The notes under the pieces: model-generated
Database searches by the model: none
What the model was told of the DNA's origin: nothing
Seen by the model: only the letters and a program-made list of their open reading frames with translations
Program-made: the position numbers and the translations under genes
Assembly: GCA_001768515.1 (NCBI GenBank)
Contig: MEOA01000034.1
Span: forward strand, 1-62,415
Source of the DNA: Bacteroidetes bacterium GWE2_42_24
GTDB taxonomy: Bacteria; Bacteroidota; Bacteroidia; Bacteroidales; TTA-H9
Direction of reading: 5' to 3'
DNA: 62,415 bases
Shown here: in pieces, positions 1-9,226 of the stretch
How positions within the stretch are numbered: the first letter of the stretch is position 1
Layout of the letters: every line of letters starts with the position of its first letter

Positions 1-440
1 CAAACGTTACTAGAACCATAGGCGATACATAAGAAAAACATAACTTTGCCCTAACTTTGGTATGACTTTGAGGTGACTTTGGGGTAAAATGAAGCTGTAA
101 ATAACATGTAATCAGTTGTTTAAAAAATGAACTTATGTGATTATGTTCACATAAAATTTTTTTAAAAAAGTTGAAATCTTTTTTAAAAGAGGGCGAAATC
201 GGGTATGAATACATGTCTGCAAATTGGATAATGATTCAAAATTTAGAAAGGCAATAAGTGTAAATTTGCTACTGAAGTCCGGAGAGGAAGATGGCTTTGG
301 GTCTGGTTGGCTAATCAGTTATTTTTACATGAGCACGTAAGATTTGTTTTTCTTTGGCACGCCCTGCCAGGAAGTTAATCCGCGATAAAATAACAGTCAT
401 TGCTGCTCCGTGTTTCAGCAGGATTTTCTGTATTTGACGA
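1..440. repeat. Dispersed repeat, copy A
   Basis: Non-coding. It aligns in direct orientation with 49770-50345. Shared blocks include CCATAGGCGATACATAAG (17-34), an array of CTTTG boxes, AAAAGTTGAAAT near 166-178, ACATGTCTG/ACGTGTCTG near 212, and a right end near 370-435 with CCCTGNCAGGAAGTTA. The middle is not conserved. No open reading frame is shared by the copies, so it looks like a non-coding or long-decayed element rather than a transposase gene. The true left end may lie outside the window. Confidence 0.6.
41..84 (+). repeat. Four 11-bp units, each with a -7-like box
   Basis: Four direct units of exactly 11 bp, starting at 41, 52, 63 and 74. Each has the form T(A/G)ACTTTG plus three variable bases. 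The first two contain TAACTTTG, a perfect match to the Bacteroidetes -7 consensus TAnnTTTG. Copy B has three such units (49809-49841). This could be a minisatellite or a cluster of overlapping promoters. Only the sequence periodicity is shown directly. Confidence 0.6.
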
Positions 441-925
441 ATTGTTTTACGTGTTAATTCGCGTAATTCATGTAACCCGTAGACGCTTCTATCTTTATCT
501 GCTAATCTCTTCTTCGTCCTTATTCGTGTTAATTCGTGTAATTCGTGGACGATAACTCTTTATCCACGAATTTGACGAATTTGACGAATTGTTTTCGCGT
601 TCTTCTGTGGACGTTTCTTTTTTATCCACGAATTTGACGAATTTGACGAATTGCTTTCGCGTTCTTCTGTGGACGTTTCTTTTTTATCCACGAATTTAAC
701 GAATTTGACGAATTGTTTTTCGCGCTTTTCCGTGGACGCTGCTTTTCTTATCCACGAATCTCTTCTTCGTCCTGATTCGTGTTAATTCGTGGACGCTTCA
801 TTCTTATCCACGAATTTAACGAATTTAACGAATTGCTTTCGCGTTCTTCGGTGGACGCTTCTTCTTATCCACGAATCTCTTTTTCGTTCTTATTCGTGTT
901 AATTCGTGTAATTCGTGGACAACTC
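432..925. repeat. Tandem array of about 62-bp units
   Basis: Units beginning TCCACGAAT start at 563, 625, 687, 751, 807 and 868, giving periods of 62, 62, 64, 56 and 61 bp. A more diverged lead-in occupies 432-560. Each unit holds two or three GAATTTGACGAATT-type submotifs, a CGCGTTCTTC segment and a GTGGACG(T/C)TTCTT tail. TCCACGAAT in one unit is complementary to ATTCGTGGA in neighbours, so the array can fold into multiple hairpins. No coding potential seen. Confidence 0.85.
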
Positions 926-1173
926 CGGTAGCCTTGGCCTCTCCAGGAGACAACGATGCTGTGGCCATTATTTGTGCTCAATTAAAGGATTCCGAAACTG
1001 AAATCCCAGGCATTAACCTCAGGCTAATTTGTAAAACCGCGACAATTGATTCTCCGCCAGGTCAGGAGTTCTGAGTTTGAGTTTCAAAATTCCGATATTT
1101 TTACTGTAGGCCAATGGTTTTGGCTGTGGCTACAACCAGAGACCATAAAAACTACCTTTGTTGAAAAATTGAC
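926..1173. other. Intergenic region upstream of the MATE gene
   Basis: The forward frame ending at about 1073 is open for some 45 codons (SPGDNDAVAIICAQLKD is part of it), but it has no start codon and runs out of the tandem repeats. It may be a gene remnant; I could not identify it. No clear promoter was recognised for the gene at 1174. Confidence 0.3.
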
Positions 1174-2505
1174 GTGGGAGGATTACCAACATTTAAAGAG
1201 ATCAGGGCGGTTGCCTGGCCAATTATTCTGAGTCTAATTGCCCAGAATGTTGTCAATGTGACCGATACCGCTTTTCTTGGAAGGCTTGGCCCTATTCCAT
1301 TGGGGGCATCTGCATTGGGCGGGTTGCTATACATTGCCATTTATATGTTGGGATTCGGTTTCGGTAGCGGAGCGCAGATTTTAATCTCACGAAGGAACGG
1401 TGAAAAGCGGTATGAGGAAACAGGCCGGATCACAAATCAGACTTTTCTGGCAACAAGCCTCTTCGGAATTATTATTATCATACTCGTGCAATGGTTTGCA
1501 TCTCCATTTCTCAATGCCCTTATCTCATCGCCTGATGTTGGGAAGGCGACCATCGAATATACTACCATGCGGATATGGGGGTTGGTGTTTGCCTTTGCAA
1601 ACATTTCTTTCCGTGCATTTTATGTAGGAATAGCCCGTACTCAATTACTGGGGTATAGTGCCGCAGTGATGGCGGTAGTCAATATATGGCTTGACTATAC
1701 TCTCATTTTTGGCCATTTCGGATTTCCTGCCATGGGTATTAAAGGGGCTGCCCTTGCTTCTGTAATTGCTGAAGCATCAGCTGTTGTGTTTACCGTAATC
1801 TATACTTTACACACTGTCGACTTATCGCGCTATAGAATCTTCACTGCTTCACCTGCTCATCGTCTGACCCTGATCCAGACCATCGATATCTCGGTGTGGG
1901 TGATGCTGCAGAATTTTCTTTCACTGGGAAGTTGGTTCCTTTTTTTTGTGATTGTCGAAAAGTCGGGTGAACTCAATCTGGCTATTTCCAATATTATCAG
2001 AAGCATCTACATGGTGCTTATAATCCCTATACTCGGATTTGCCACTGCTGCCAATACGCTGGTAAGCAATTCAATAGGAGCACATGGATCCCGTTATACT
2101 GCACAAATTATTGGACGTGTGATGATTCAGGGTTTCTGGTACATTATTCCAATTCTTTTGATTGCGATTGTGCTGGCTAAACCCATTGTGTCGGTTTATA
2201 CCAGTGATGCAAGACTTATTCTGGCGACTGTTCCGGCATTACGCCTGGTATGTGGAGTCATGGTACTGTTTAATGCGGCCTATATCCTTTTTCAGGGAGT
2301 GGCGGCCACCGGGAACACGCGTATTACACTGGCCATCGAAGCCTTTGCTATTGTCATCTATCTTTGGTATTCGTGGACCATTACAGTCGTTTGGAAGTTC
2401 AGTATCACCGCCATCTGGACGAATGAATACCTCTATTTCGTACTTCTCGGAATTCTTTCATACTTTTACTTCACTTTCGGCAACTGGCGCCGGAAGGTGA
2501 TTTAA
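1174..2505 (+). CDS. MATE family efflux transporter
   Basis: Predicted inner-membrane multidrug/toxin exporter of the MATE (NorM/DinF-like) family, which couples export of organic cations to a Na+ or H+ gradient. The 443-residue length is typical and about twelve hydrophobic segments run through the protein. The N-terminal family pattern, AWPIILSLIAQNVVNVTDTAFLG (in two parts, residues 14-24 and 25-36), is clear. The start is GTG at 1174: an in-frame stop lies just upstream at 1162-1164 and the family signature begins about residue 6. Twenty bases separate it from the next gene, so co-transcription with the glycosyltransferases is likely. Substrate unknown. Confidence 0.93.
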   Translation: MGGLPTFKEIRAVAWPIILSLIAQNVVNVTDTAFLGRLGPIPLGASALGGLLYIAIYMLGFGFGSGAQILISRRNGEKRYEETGRITNQTFLATSLFGIIIIILVQWFASPFLNALISSPDVGKATIEYTTMRIWGLVFAFANISFRAFYVGIARTQLLGYSAAVMAVVNIWLDYTLIFGHFGFPAMGIKGAALASVIAEASAVVFTVIYTLHTVDLSRYRIFTASPAHRLTLIQTIDISVWVMLQNFLSLGSWFLFFVIVEKSGELNLAISNIIRSIYMVLIIPILGFATAANTLVSNSIGAHGSRYTAQIIGRVMIQGFWYIIPILLIAIVLAKPIVSVYTSDARLILATVPALRLVCGVMVLFNAAYILFQGVAATGNTRITLAIEAFAIVIYLWYSWTITVVWKFSITAIWTNEYLYFVLLGILSYFYFTFGNWRRKVI

Positions 2506-2525
2506 TTTCCCCCAGTTGATATTTT

Positions 2526-3305
2526 ATGATGAAATCCGATAACCCTGAACCGCTTAAATTGTCGGCTGTAATTATTACGCTGAACGAGGAGGCTAACATT
2601 CAACGCTGCATCCAATCGTTGCTCATTGTGGCCGATGAGGTGGTGGTTGTTGATTCAGGCTCAACTGACCTTACGCAGGATCTGGCAACCTCGATGGGGG
2701 CAAAAGTCATTTTTCATCCTTTCGAAGGTCATATTCAACAAAAGAACTTTGCGTTGAGTGTGGCCTCCTTTCCGTTGATTCTCTCGCTTGATGCCGACGA
2801 AGCACTTTCGCCCGAACTGGCCACATCGATATGCGAGGTGAAACACTCTCCCGCGGCGATGTGTTACAGTATGAACAGGATGACCAATTATTGTGGTAAG
2901 TGGATAAGACATGGCGGATGGTATCCTGATATCAAGGTAAGGTTAATTAGGTCGGGGAAAGCCTGTTGGGATGGGGTGAATCCACATGATAAACTCACAC
3001 CTGAGCCAAATGCTGATATAAGACATTTGAAGGGTGACCTGCTGCATTACTCAATCAATTCACTTGCGGATCATTTGAAACAAATCGATTATTTCACCAC
3101 TATTGCTGCAAGGGAAAGGGTGAAGCAATCGAAGCCCGTCGGGATACATCATCTGTTGCTGAACCCTGCCGCCAAATTTATTAAGGACTATTTCCTGAGG
3201 GGGGGCTTCCGGGATGGACTTACCGGATTTGCCATTGCATCATTCTCGGCCTGGGCTTCCTTCTTAAAGTATATGAAAACTGCATTTTTATACCGTGGAC
3301 TATAA
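2526..3305 (+). CDS. Family 2 glycosyltransferase (WaaE/KdtX-like)
   Basis: A 259-residue GT-A fold glycosyltransferase. The N-terminus has SAVIITLNEEANI (13-25), followed by the nucleotide-binding stretch VVVVDSGSTD (39-48) and the metal-binding DADE (89-92). The layout resembles WaaE/KdtX-type enzymes that decorate the lipopolysaccharide inner core with a hexose, and the basic C-terminus could attach to the membrane. That role is inferred from family resemblance. Two adjacent ATGs (2526, 2529) are both possible starts. Its end overlaps the next glycosyltransferase by 11 bp, so the two are probably translationally coupled and may act on the same glycan. Confidence 0.88.
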   Translation: MMKSDNPEPLKLSAVIITLNEEANIQRCIQSLLIVADEVVVVDSGSTDLTQDLATSMGAKVIFHPFEGHIQQKNFALSVASFPLILSLDADEALSPELATSICEVKHSPAAMCYSMNRMTNYCGKWIRHGGWYPDIKVRLIRSGKACWDGVNPHDKLTPEPNADIRHLKGDLLHYSINSLADHLKQIDYFTTIAARERVKQSKPVGIHHLLLNPAAKFIKDYFLRGGFRDGLTGFAIASFSAWASFLKYMKTAFLYRGL

Positions 3306-4425
3306 CTTTACCATTTGTCATGTCTCCACAAAGGAAAACTGGCGTGGCGGGGAACAACAACTGTTGTACCTGTTTGAGCAACTCGCAGCCGGTGATGTCA
3401 GGCAACTGGTAATTACCCCTGTGGATTCAGCATTGTCGGGTAAAACCATACTTGACGGGAGTCCTTACCTGAGGACGGTCTCCGGCAGTAAGTTTAAACC
3501 CCTGCTGATATGGCGGATAGCATGTAAATTGAAATCTTTGGCTAAGGAATATCCAACCCTGATTGTTCATGTACATGACTCGGATGCTCATACAGCCGCA
3601 ATCATTTCTTCAGCTTTTATGGGAGCACAGTTCCCGGTTGTGGTAAGTCGACGGGTTGACTTTCCTGTAGGCAGGGGTTTGTTGTCAAGCTTCAAGTACA
3701 ATCATAGGTCTGTTAAGAGAATTATTTGTGTTTCGGAGGAGGTCAGGCGTATTACCGGTATGTCAATCCGGAGAAAAGAAGTGATGTGCGTAATCTATGA
3801 TGGCATCGATACATGCAGGTTTGAGAACGTGGCGTCTGGCTTCTTCACCAGGCAATACATGCTGCCGGAGGATACACCAGTTGTCGGAAATGTTGCCGCA
3901 ATTGCGCCCCATAAAGACTATTATACTTTCGTTGATACAGCCGGGATAATCCATCGTCAGAATCCGGCTGTCAGGTTTTTTATTATCGGCAATGGCCCGC
4001 TCGAACAACAAATAATTGAGTACATAGAATCAAAAAGCCTTTCCTCTGTCATCACGTTATGTGGTTTTCTTGATCCGGTTGAACCAGCTTTAAAGAGTTT
4101 GCAAGTGTTGTTGTATACAAGTAAAACCGAAGGGCTGGGAAGTACAATTATTGATGCCTATTCTGCCGGTGTACCCGTTGTTTGCACCACGGCGGGTGGA
4201 ATTGCCGAGATTGCCCATCATGGTGAAAATGCACTGACAGCACCTCCGGGCGATTCAAAGCAACTGGCAACTCATGTGATGACCTTACTTGAAAGTCCGG
4301 AATTGAGAGGCGGGTTGATTCAACGGGCACAGAAGTATGCACGGGGCTTCTCGAAGGAAATCATGGCACAACAAACACTTTCTTGTTATACCGAGCTATG
4401 CAGATCAACCGGAAACGAACGATAA
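3295..4425 (+). CDS. Family 4 (GT-B) glycosyltransferase
   Basis: A 376-residue GT-B enzyme. The N-terminal acceptor domain carries WRGGEQQLLYLFEQL (17-31). The C-terminal donor-binding domain has the GNGPLEQQI region, then KTEGLGSTIIDAYSAGVPVV and the TTAGGIAEI loop, where family 4 enzymes bind the nucleotide sugar. The start is GTG at 3295, inside the end of the preceding gene. Position suggests a role in cell-surface polysaccharide or LPS core assembly with the GT2 next door. Acceptor and sugar cannot be told from sequence. Confidence 0.88.
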   Translation: MDYNFTICHVSTKENWRGGEQQLLYLFEQLAAGDVRQLVITPVDSALSGKTILDGSPYLRTVSGSKFKPLLIWRIACKLKSLAKEYPTLIVHVHDSDAHTAAIISSAFMGAQFPVVVSRRVDFPVGRGLLSSFKYNHRSVKRIICVSEEVRRITGMSIRRKEVMCVIYDGIDTCRFENVASGFFTRQYMLPEDTPVVGNVAAIAPHKDYYTFVDTAGIIHRQNPAVRFFIIGNGPLEQQIIEYIESKSLSSVITLCGFLDPVEPALKSLQVLLYTSKTEGLGSTIIDAYSAGVPVVCTTAGGIAEIAHHGENALTAPPGDSKQLATHVMTLLESPELRGGLIQRAQKYARGFSKEIMAQQTLSCYTELCRSTGNER

Positions 4426-5387
4426 ATAAGGGTCCAGAGTGGATTGCAGTTGTCAATCCCAACGCGGGTACCCGCAAGGTGGCGAACGATTGGTCGCAAA
4501 TCAGTGAAGCCCTTAGCCGCTGGTCGGTGCACCATGCAGCGATTTTTACAGAGAAGAGAGGTGATGCCATTGAATTAGTGAAACAGCAGATTGTGCTTGG
4601 GGTCCGTCATTTTATTGCCGTTGGCGGTGATGGCACTCTTAATGAGGTGGTCAATGGTATCTTTGGACAGGGCGATGTGCCTACAACCGATTTCACCATA
4701 GCCCTTGTTCCAGTGGGCACAGGGAATGATTGGCGACGTACCATGGGGGTTCCTGTTGGCTATGAAGAGGCTGCCCGGGCTATTGGTAAAGGCATCGTCC
4801 GGATTCAGGATGTAGGCCGTATAGATTTTATTGAAAATGGGATGATTCAGGTTCGCTATTTTGCCAACGTAGCCGGTATAGGCTATGATGCACTTGTAGC
4901 CTCGAAAGTGAACCTCAAAAAAGAAAAGGGCGCCCACGGTGTCTTCACATACTTGTCAAGTCTGGTAAGCAGTCTGTTTCGTTACCGCGCCTGCGCACTC
5001 GATATTGCTCTTGATGATGATGAAATCAGGGCGGAGGTTTTTAGTTTGAGCATCGGAATCGGGAAGTTTAACGGTGGAGGCATGATGCAATTGCCCGAAG
5101 CACTGCCTGATGATGGCCTCTTTGACCTTACGCTGATACGTAAGATTGGGAAACTTGCCTTGTTAGGACAGATCAAAAATCTTTACGATGGAACCTTTGT
5201 AAAGCACAAAGCCGTTACGTGCCTGCGGGGCCATCATGTTGGTGTGAAGTCTGCTCAGCCGTTGATGATCGAAGCCGATGGCGAATCTATTGGGCAAACT
5301 CCTGCGACTTTTCACCTGATACCTGCCGCACTGAAGGTGGTTGTTGACCCGTTGCTTGCGGGAATAAATTCCTGTTGTTCGCAGTGA
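4398..5387 (+). CDS. Diacylglycerol/lipid kinase family protein (YegS/BmrU-like)
   Basis: Cytosolic lipid kinase of the DAGK catalytic family, which phosphorylates diacylglycerol or a related lipid with ATP. Motifs in order: VVNPNAGTRK near the N-terminus (nucleotide-binding), GGDGTLNEVVNGI (the family's catalytic glycine-rich motif), VPVGTGNDWRRTMGVP, and near the C-terminus DDGLFDLTLIRK followed by IEADGE. The ATG at 4398 (329 residues) is preferred over a TTG at 4383, because the motif-bearing N-terminus starts soon after it and the TTG lies deeper inside the previous gene. It overlaps the upstream glycosyltransferase by 28 bp, consistent with one operon for envelope lipid and glycan metabolism. 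Confidence 0.9.
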   Translation: MQINRKRTINKGPEWIAVVNPNAGTRKVANDWSQISEALSRWSVHHAAIFTEKRGDAIELVKQQIVLGVRHFIAVGGDGTLNEVVNGIFGQGDVPTTDFTIALVPVGTGNDWRRTMGVPVGYEEAARAIGKGIVRIQDVGRIDFIENGMIQVRYFANVAGIGYDALVASKVNLKKEKGAHGVFTYLSSLVSSLFRYRACALDIALDDDEIRAEVFSLSIGIGKFNGGGMMQLPEALPDDGLFDLTLIRKIGKLALLGQIKNLYDGTFVKHKAVTCLRGHHVGVKSAQPLMIEADGESIGQTPATFHLIPAALKVVVDPLLAGINSCCSQ

Positions 5388-5795
5388 ATTGAATTTCAGA
5401 ATTTCGAGATTTCTGAAGCCAATAATCCGAACCCCATCAAGCATGTTATCGAGTCTTTTCCAATAACCGGATTCCCGGTTGACTATTTCATACATGGTTT
5501 TTCTTTTCTGTAATGTCAATCATCTCCCTGTTCCCCCTCTTTCCGTCGGGCAGGTTCACGTGTCACTTGAATGTCTTAGGCAAAATGTTGCGGCTTTCGA
5601 ATTCTGCAGGTTATTCAAGTACTGCCTGATCGATAGTACTGCCTGTTATCTGCTGATTCATCTCAATACCATTGTGATTCAGCCTTCCTGTGTCTTAATG
5701 TCTTAATATCTAAGTGTAAAAAGAACGCTGTTTAAGTCTCATCTTTTTTTCTTTCCTTTGCATTAGCAATCACTACTTTTCTTTTTGTTTTAAAT
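5388..5795. other. Intergenic region, no gene recognised
   Basis: About 400 bp rich in T and C on the + strand. Short frames exist here but resemble no family. CATCTTTTTTTCTTTCCTTTG ends near 5762, in two parts CATCTTTTTTTC and TTTCCTTTG; the latter is a weak relative of the TAnnTTTG -7 box and may drive the ROK gene. No terminator hairpin was seen after the kinase gene. Confidence 0.4.
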
Positions 5796-6911
5796 ATGAA
5801 ACGCTACGATCAGGATTCACGCATTGTTATGACACTCGACGCCGGAGGTACAAACTTTGTTTTTGGTGCCATTAAAGGCGAAAAGCAGATAATTCCCCAT
5901 TTCAGTCTTCCGGCTGCTGCTGATAGTCTTGGTGCGGTATTGGATAATATCCGCAATGGTTTCAGGCAGGTAGCCAATGCTTTGCCCGTACCTGCTGTAG
6001 CCATCAGTTTTTGTTTTCCCGGGCCAGCCGATTATGAGCAGGGAATTATTGGGAATCTGGAGAACCTGCCCACGTTTAAAGGTGGCGTTGCCTTGGGTCC
6101 TTTTTTAGAAGATGAGTTTAAGATCCCCGTCTATATCAATAACGATGGCGACCTGTTTGCTTATGGTGAGGCCATAGCTGGCCTTTTACCAGAGGTGAAT
6201 GATCTGCTTGAAAAGGCCGATCATCCTAAACGCTACCGCAATCTCTTTGGTGCAACATTTGGTACCGGCTTTGGAGGTGGCATCATCTCGCGCGGCCGTA
6301 TGTTCGCAGGCGACAATTCAGCACAGGGGGAGATCAACAGGATGAGCAATAAACTCTATCCAGGTCACAGTGCCGAGGAGAGTGTCAACATCAGGGGTGT
6401 GAAACGGGTCTATATGCGCGAAGCGGATCTTACGGAGAAGGAATGTCCCGAACCTCGCGAAATCTTTGAAATAGGAATGGGTCGCCGACCAGGTCATATG
6501 GAAGCCTCAAAAAGAGCTTTCGAAGAATTGGCCATTGTGGCAGGGAATGCTATTGCCGATGCGGTAACTCTGACCGATGGACTCGTCGTACTTGGGGGCG
6601 GTCTTTCAGGAGCATGGCCTTTATTTCTCGATCGTCTCGTGGAAGAGATGAATGCTCCACATCGAACTTTTAACGACCGGCCGCTCGATCGACTTGAAAT
6701 AAAGGTTTTCAATCTTGAAAATCCTGATCAGTTGAAGGCTTTCATTGCCGGTGAGCGACATCAGATTGTTGTCCCCGGTTCTACGCGAAGTATTAGCTAT
6801 GATCCTATGCAGCGGATTGGTGTGGGGATTACCCGGCTGGGAACATCAGAAGCTGTTGCCGTGGGTGCCTATACCTATGCCTTGTACCGCCTTGATGGAT
6901 GCCGCTTGTGA
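5796..6911 (+). CDS. ROK family sugar kinase / glucokinase-like protein
   Basis: Cytoplasmic member of the ROK (repressor, ORF, kinase) family with no helix-turn-helix, so a kinase rather than a repressor. The phosphate-1 loop LDAGGTNFVFGAI is at residues 14-26, the catalytic region NNDGDLFAYGEAIAG in the middle, followed by GATFGTGFGGGI (phosphate-2) and VLGGGLSG in the C-terminal lobe. The CxCGxxGCxE zinc motif of many ROK proteins is absent: after the GEI segment the sequence goes to NRMSNKLYPGHSAEESVNI. Substrate is therefore uncertain. A strong terminator follows at 6951. Confidence 0.9.
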   Translation: MKRYDQDSRIVMTLDAGGTNFVFGAIKGEKQIIPHFSLPAAADSLGAVLDNIRNGFRQVANALPVPAVAISFCFPGPADYEQGIIGNLENLPTFKGGVALGPFLEDEFKIPVYINNDGDLFAYGEAIAGLLPEVNDLLEKADHPKRYRNLFGATFGTGFGGGIISRGRMFAGDNSAQGEINRMSNKLYPGHSAEESVNIRGVKRVYMREADLTEKECPEPREIFEIGMGRRPGHMEASKRAFEELAIVAGNAIADAVTLTDGLVVLGGGLSGAWPLFLDRLVEEMNAPHRTFNDRPLDRLEIKVFNLENPDQLKAFIAGERHQIVVPGSTRSISYDPMQRIGVGITRLGTSEAVAVGAYTYALYRLDGCRL

Positions 6912-6950
6912 TTTTCAGGCAGTAAATCAGTATATTATAAAATATTTAAC

Positions 6951-6978
6951 AAAAGAGGCGACAAGTATCGCCTCTTTT
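6951..6978 (+). terminator. Rho-independent terminator after the ROK gene
   Basis: Perfect 11-bp inverted repeat AAAAGAGGCGA / TCGCCTCTTTT with a 6-nt loop. The T-run in the right arm serves + strand transcription. It separates the sugar-kinase operon from the B12 locus. Confidence 0.88.
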
Positions 6979-6982
6979 GTTA

Positions 6983-6990
6983 TACCTTTG
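6983..6990 (+). promoter_or_regulatory. -7 box of the riboswitch/btuB promoter
   Basis: TACCTTTG matches the Bacteroidetes -7 consensus TAnnTTTG exactly. It lies right after the terminator and immediately before the riboswitch, so transcription would start near 6997. No good -33 TTTG box was found. Confidence 0.55.
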
Positions 6991-6994
6991 CTGC

Positions 6995-7160
6995 GTATTG
7001 GTTCTTAACATTTGTTTAAGCTAAGAGGGAATCAGGTGAAACTCCTGAACAGTTACCGCTGCTGTAAGCTCCACTGATGTTTCGGCTCACCTTAAGCCAC
7101 TGTCCGCCTCAGGCGGATGGGAAGGCCGGCCGGAATGGAGTAAGTCAGAAGACCTGCCAT
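6995..7160 (+). promoter_or_regulatory. Cobalamin (vitamin B12) riboswitch
   Basis: The conserved B12-box elements appear in order: GGGAATCAGGTGAAACTCC (7028-7046) with CTGAACAGTTACCGCTGCTG following, AAGCCACTG (7094 region), a GTCCGCCTCAGGCGGA hairpin, GATGGGAAGGC, then GAGTAAGTCAGAAGACCTGCC in two parts GAGTAAGTCAG and AAGACCTGCC. It sits about 130 nt before the TonB-receptor start. Known riboswitches of this class bind adenosyl- or other cobalamins and lower expression of uptake genes. The 5' boundary is approximate. Confidence 0.95.
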
Positions 7161-7288
7161 TACATGTTGCATTTGTGGCTTTCGGATAAAAGGCGCGATG
7201 TGTGATCTGTAAAAGGCTCATTCACCCTGTTAGTTTCGTTCCGTCAGCTGCAAATGATTGAATTTATTGATTTAATCATTTGTGGTAG

Positions 7289-9205
7289 ATGCTTTTGTTT
7301 CAGAAAAAATACATATTCACCTTTATGGTGCTTGGGATGAGCCTCGCAGTCATGGCTCAACAGCCCGATTCTGTCGTCTCATTGCGCGAGGTGGCTATTA
7401 TTTCTACTCCAATGCGGCAGGTTTCAACCACCTCCTTCAACGAACAAATTTCACCATCTCTTATTGCCGACTATGCCTCCCATCCGGTTTCGGAGTTGAT
7501 TGCCCGAACGAGTGCAGTCATAATTAACCAATATGGCCCCGGTGGTTTGGCTACAATATCCCTTCGTGGATCCGGCTCCTCACAGACGGCCATCCTATGG
7601 AACGGCATCAACCTTCAAAGCCCCATGAACGGTGGTATGAATCTGAGCCAGCTTCCGGTAAACTTTATCGACGAGATTGAGGTGAACCATGGAGGGCAGG
7701 GGGCCCAGCAGGGCAATAGTGCTATCGGTGGCGTTGTGCAAATGAACAGCAGGGCTGATGTCCCGGCAGGATTTGCTGCATCGTTTACCCAAACGGCTGG
7801 TAGCTTTGGGAATTACTTTAGTGGGCTGAAACTACGCTATGGGTGCCGCAGTCTTTCGCTGACAACGCGTGTTTTTTACCAGACTGCCGAAAACAACTTT
7901 TCTTTTATCAATACTGCCCAATATGGTAAGCCCCTGATGAAGCAGCCCAATGCCGCTTTAAAACAGTATGGTTTACTGCAGACTGCCCTGTGGCAGATTA
8001 ACCCGAACCAGCAACTCATCGTCAGGTTTTGGATTCAAAATTATGATAAGGAACTGCCTCCCCTGATGACCAACCTCAACAGCCGACAGCATCAGGTAGA
8101 TGATGACTATAGGATGGCAGCCGAGTGGAAAGGAATGAAAGGTCGCTTCCACTGGGTTTTGCGGTCGGGTTATCTGTACAACAAGCAGTTATATAGTGAC
8201 GATGCCAGCAGCCTTAGCGCCGATAACCGTGCCTCTTCATGGCAGAATAACTTTGAAGGAATGTGGCAGTTTAACGAAAGCCATCGTCTGATATTCCAGA
8301 CAGGTTCTACCTTCGAGACAGGACGCAGCGATAACTATTCGGGTGAGAAACATCGAAATCTTACCTGGATGATGCTGGGCTACCGGTATGCACTCGCCGA
8401 CAACAAGGCTGTAATTACCGCGACCATCCGGGAAGAACTTACCAATCTGACAACCACTCCACCCACCTTTGCTTTGGGCACTGATGTAATGCTGGTAAAA
8501 GGTCTTGTATTGCATTCCAACATCGCACGAAGTTATCGTATCCCTACCCTCAATGACCTCTACTGGAATATCTGGGGAAATCCCAATCTAAAACCTGAGC
8601 AGGGTTATACTTTTGACCTGGGACTTAATTACAAACATAAAGCAGGGGGCTGGCTTACCGAAATCGGCGTTACGGGATTCAGCAATCACATATCTGACTG
8701 GATTATCTGGCTGCCCCAGGGAACCATTTGGACACCAGAAAACCTGAAGAAGGTTTGGTCTAGAGGATTGGAGTGTCAGGCATCCGTATCATGGGCAATT
8801 TACCCGTTTAGCACAGGACTTACAGCCAAGTATAATTACATCAGAGCTGCTCAGTTGAACACTTCCGCGATGCCTGCCAATGAGCGTCTGCAATTGATTT
8901 ATGTGCCTGAACACAAGGCTATGGCCTCGCTGTCATTGGGATGGAAGCACTATGATTTAAGATATGACCAATCGTTTACGGGACCTCGTTTTACAGATAG
9001 TGAAAATCTTAGTCCCCTCGAAAGCTACCTTGTGGCTGATGTTTCTGCAGGTAGTCGCTATGTTCTGAAACGTTGGCAGGCCAATGTCAGGATCAGAGTT
9101 AACAACATCTTTGATAAAAGCTATCAGGCAGTAGCCTGGTATGCGATGCCCGGCCGCCATGTCGAGTTGAGCATCACCTTTTCTTTTGCAGAACCTATTA
9201 ACTAA
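7289..9205 (+). CDS. btuB: TonB-dependent cobalamin receptor, BtuB-like
   Basis: Outer-membrane receptor expected to import vitamin B12 with energy from TonB-ExbBD. The 638-residue protein has a signal peptide ending near VMAQQ. The plug domain follows (TISLRGSGSSQTAILWNGI region, then EIEVNHGGQGAQQGNSAIGG), and then a 22-strand-type barrel that ends with an aromatic-rich strand, GRHVELSITFSFAEPIN. Its length is close to BtuB-size receptors, with no SusC-type N-terminal extension. The cobalamin riboswitch directly upstream and the BtuG-like lipoprotein downstream make B12 the likely ligand. The start is ATG at 7289. Confidence 0.92.
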   Translation: MLLFQKKYIFTFMVLGMSLAVMAQQPDSVVSLREVAIISTPMRQVSTTSFNEQISPSLIADYASHPVSELIARTSAVIINQYGPGGLATISLRGSGSSQTAILWNGINLQSPMNGGMNLSQLPVNFIDEIEVNHGGQGAQQGNSAIGGVVQMNSRADVPAGFAASFTQTAGSFGNYFSGLKLRYGCRSLSLTTRVFYQTAENNFSFINTAQYGKPLMKQPNAALKQYGLLQTALWQINPNQQLIVRFWIQNYDKELPPLMTNLNSRQHQVDDDYRMAAEWKGMKGRFHWVLRSGYLYNKQLYSDDASSLSADNRASSWQNNFEGMWQFNESHRLIFQTGSTFETGRSDNYSGEKHRNLTWMMLGYRYALADNKAVITATIREELTNLTTTPPTFALGTDVMLVKGLVLHSNIARSYRIPTLNDLYWNIWGNPNLKPEQGYTFDLGLNYKHKAGGWLTEIGVTGFSNHISDWIIWLPQGTIWTPENLKKVWSRGLECQASVSWAIYPFSTGLTAKYNYIRAAQLNTSAMPANERLQLIYVPEHKAMASLSLGWKHYDLRYDQSFTGPRFTDSENLSPLESYLVADVSAGSRYVLKRWQANVRIRVNNIFDKSYQAVAWYAMPGRHVELSITFSFAEPIN

Positions 9206-9226
9206 CCTTTATTTAATTCCCTAACC

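Noticed and set aside
432..925. Repeat array considered as a CRISPR
   Set aside because: Units are contiguous, with no unique spacers of constant size and no cas genes.
5479..5706. A 75-codon forward frame before the ROK gene
   Set aside because: Low-quality composition, no motif, and no ortholog-like features.
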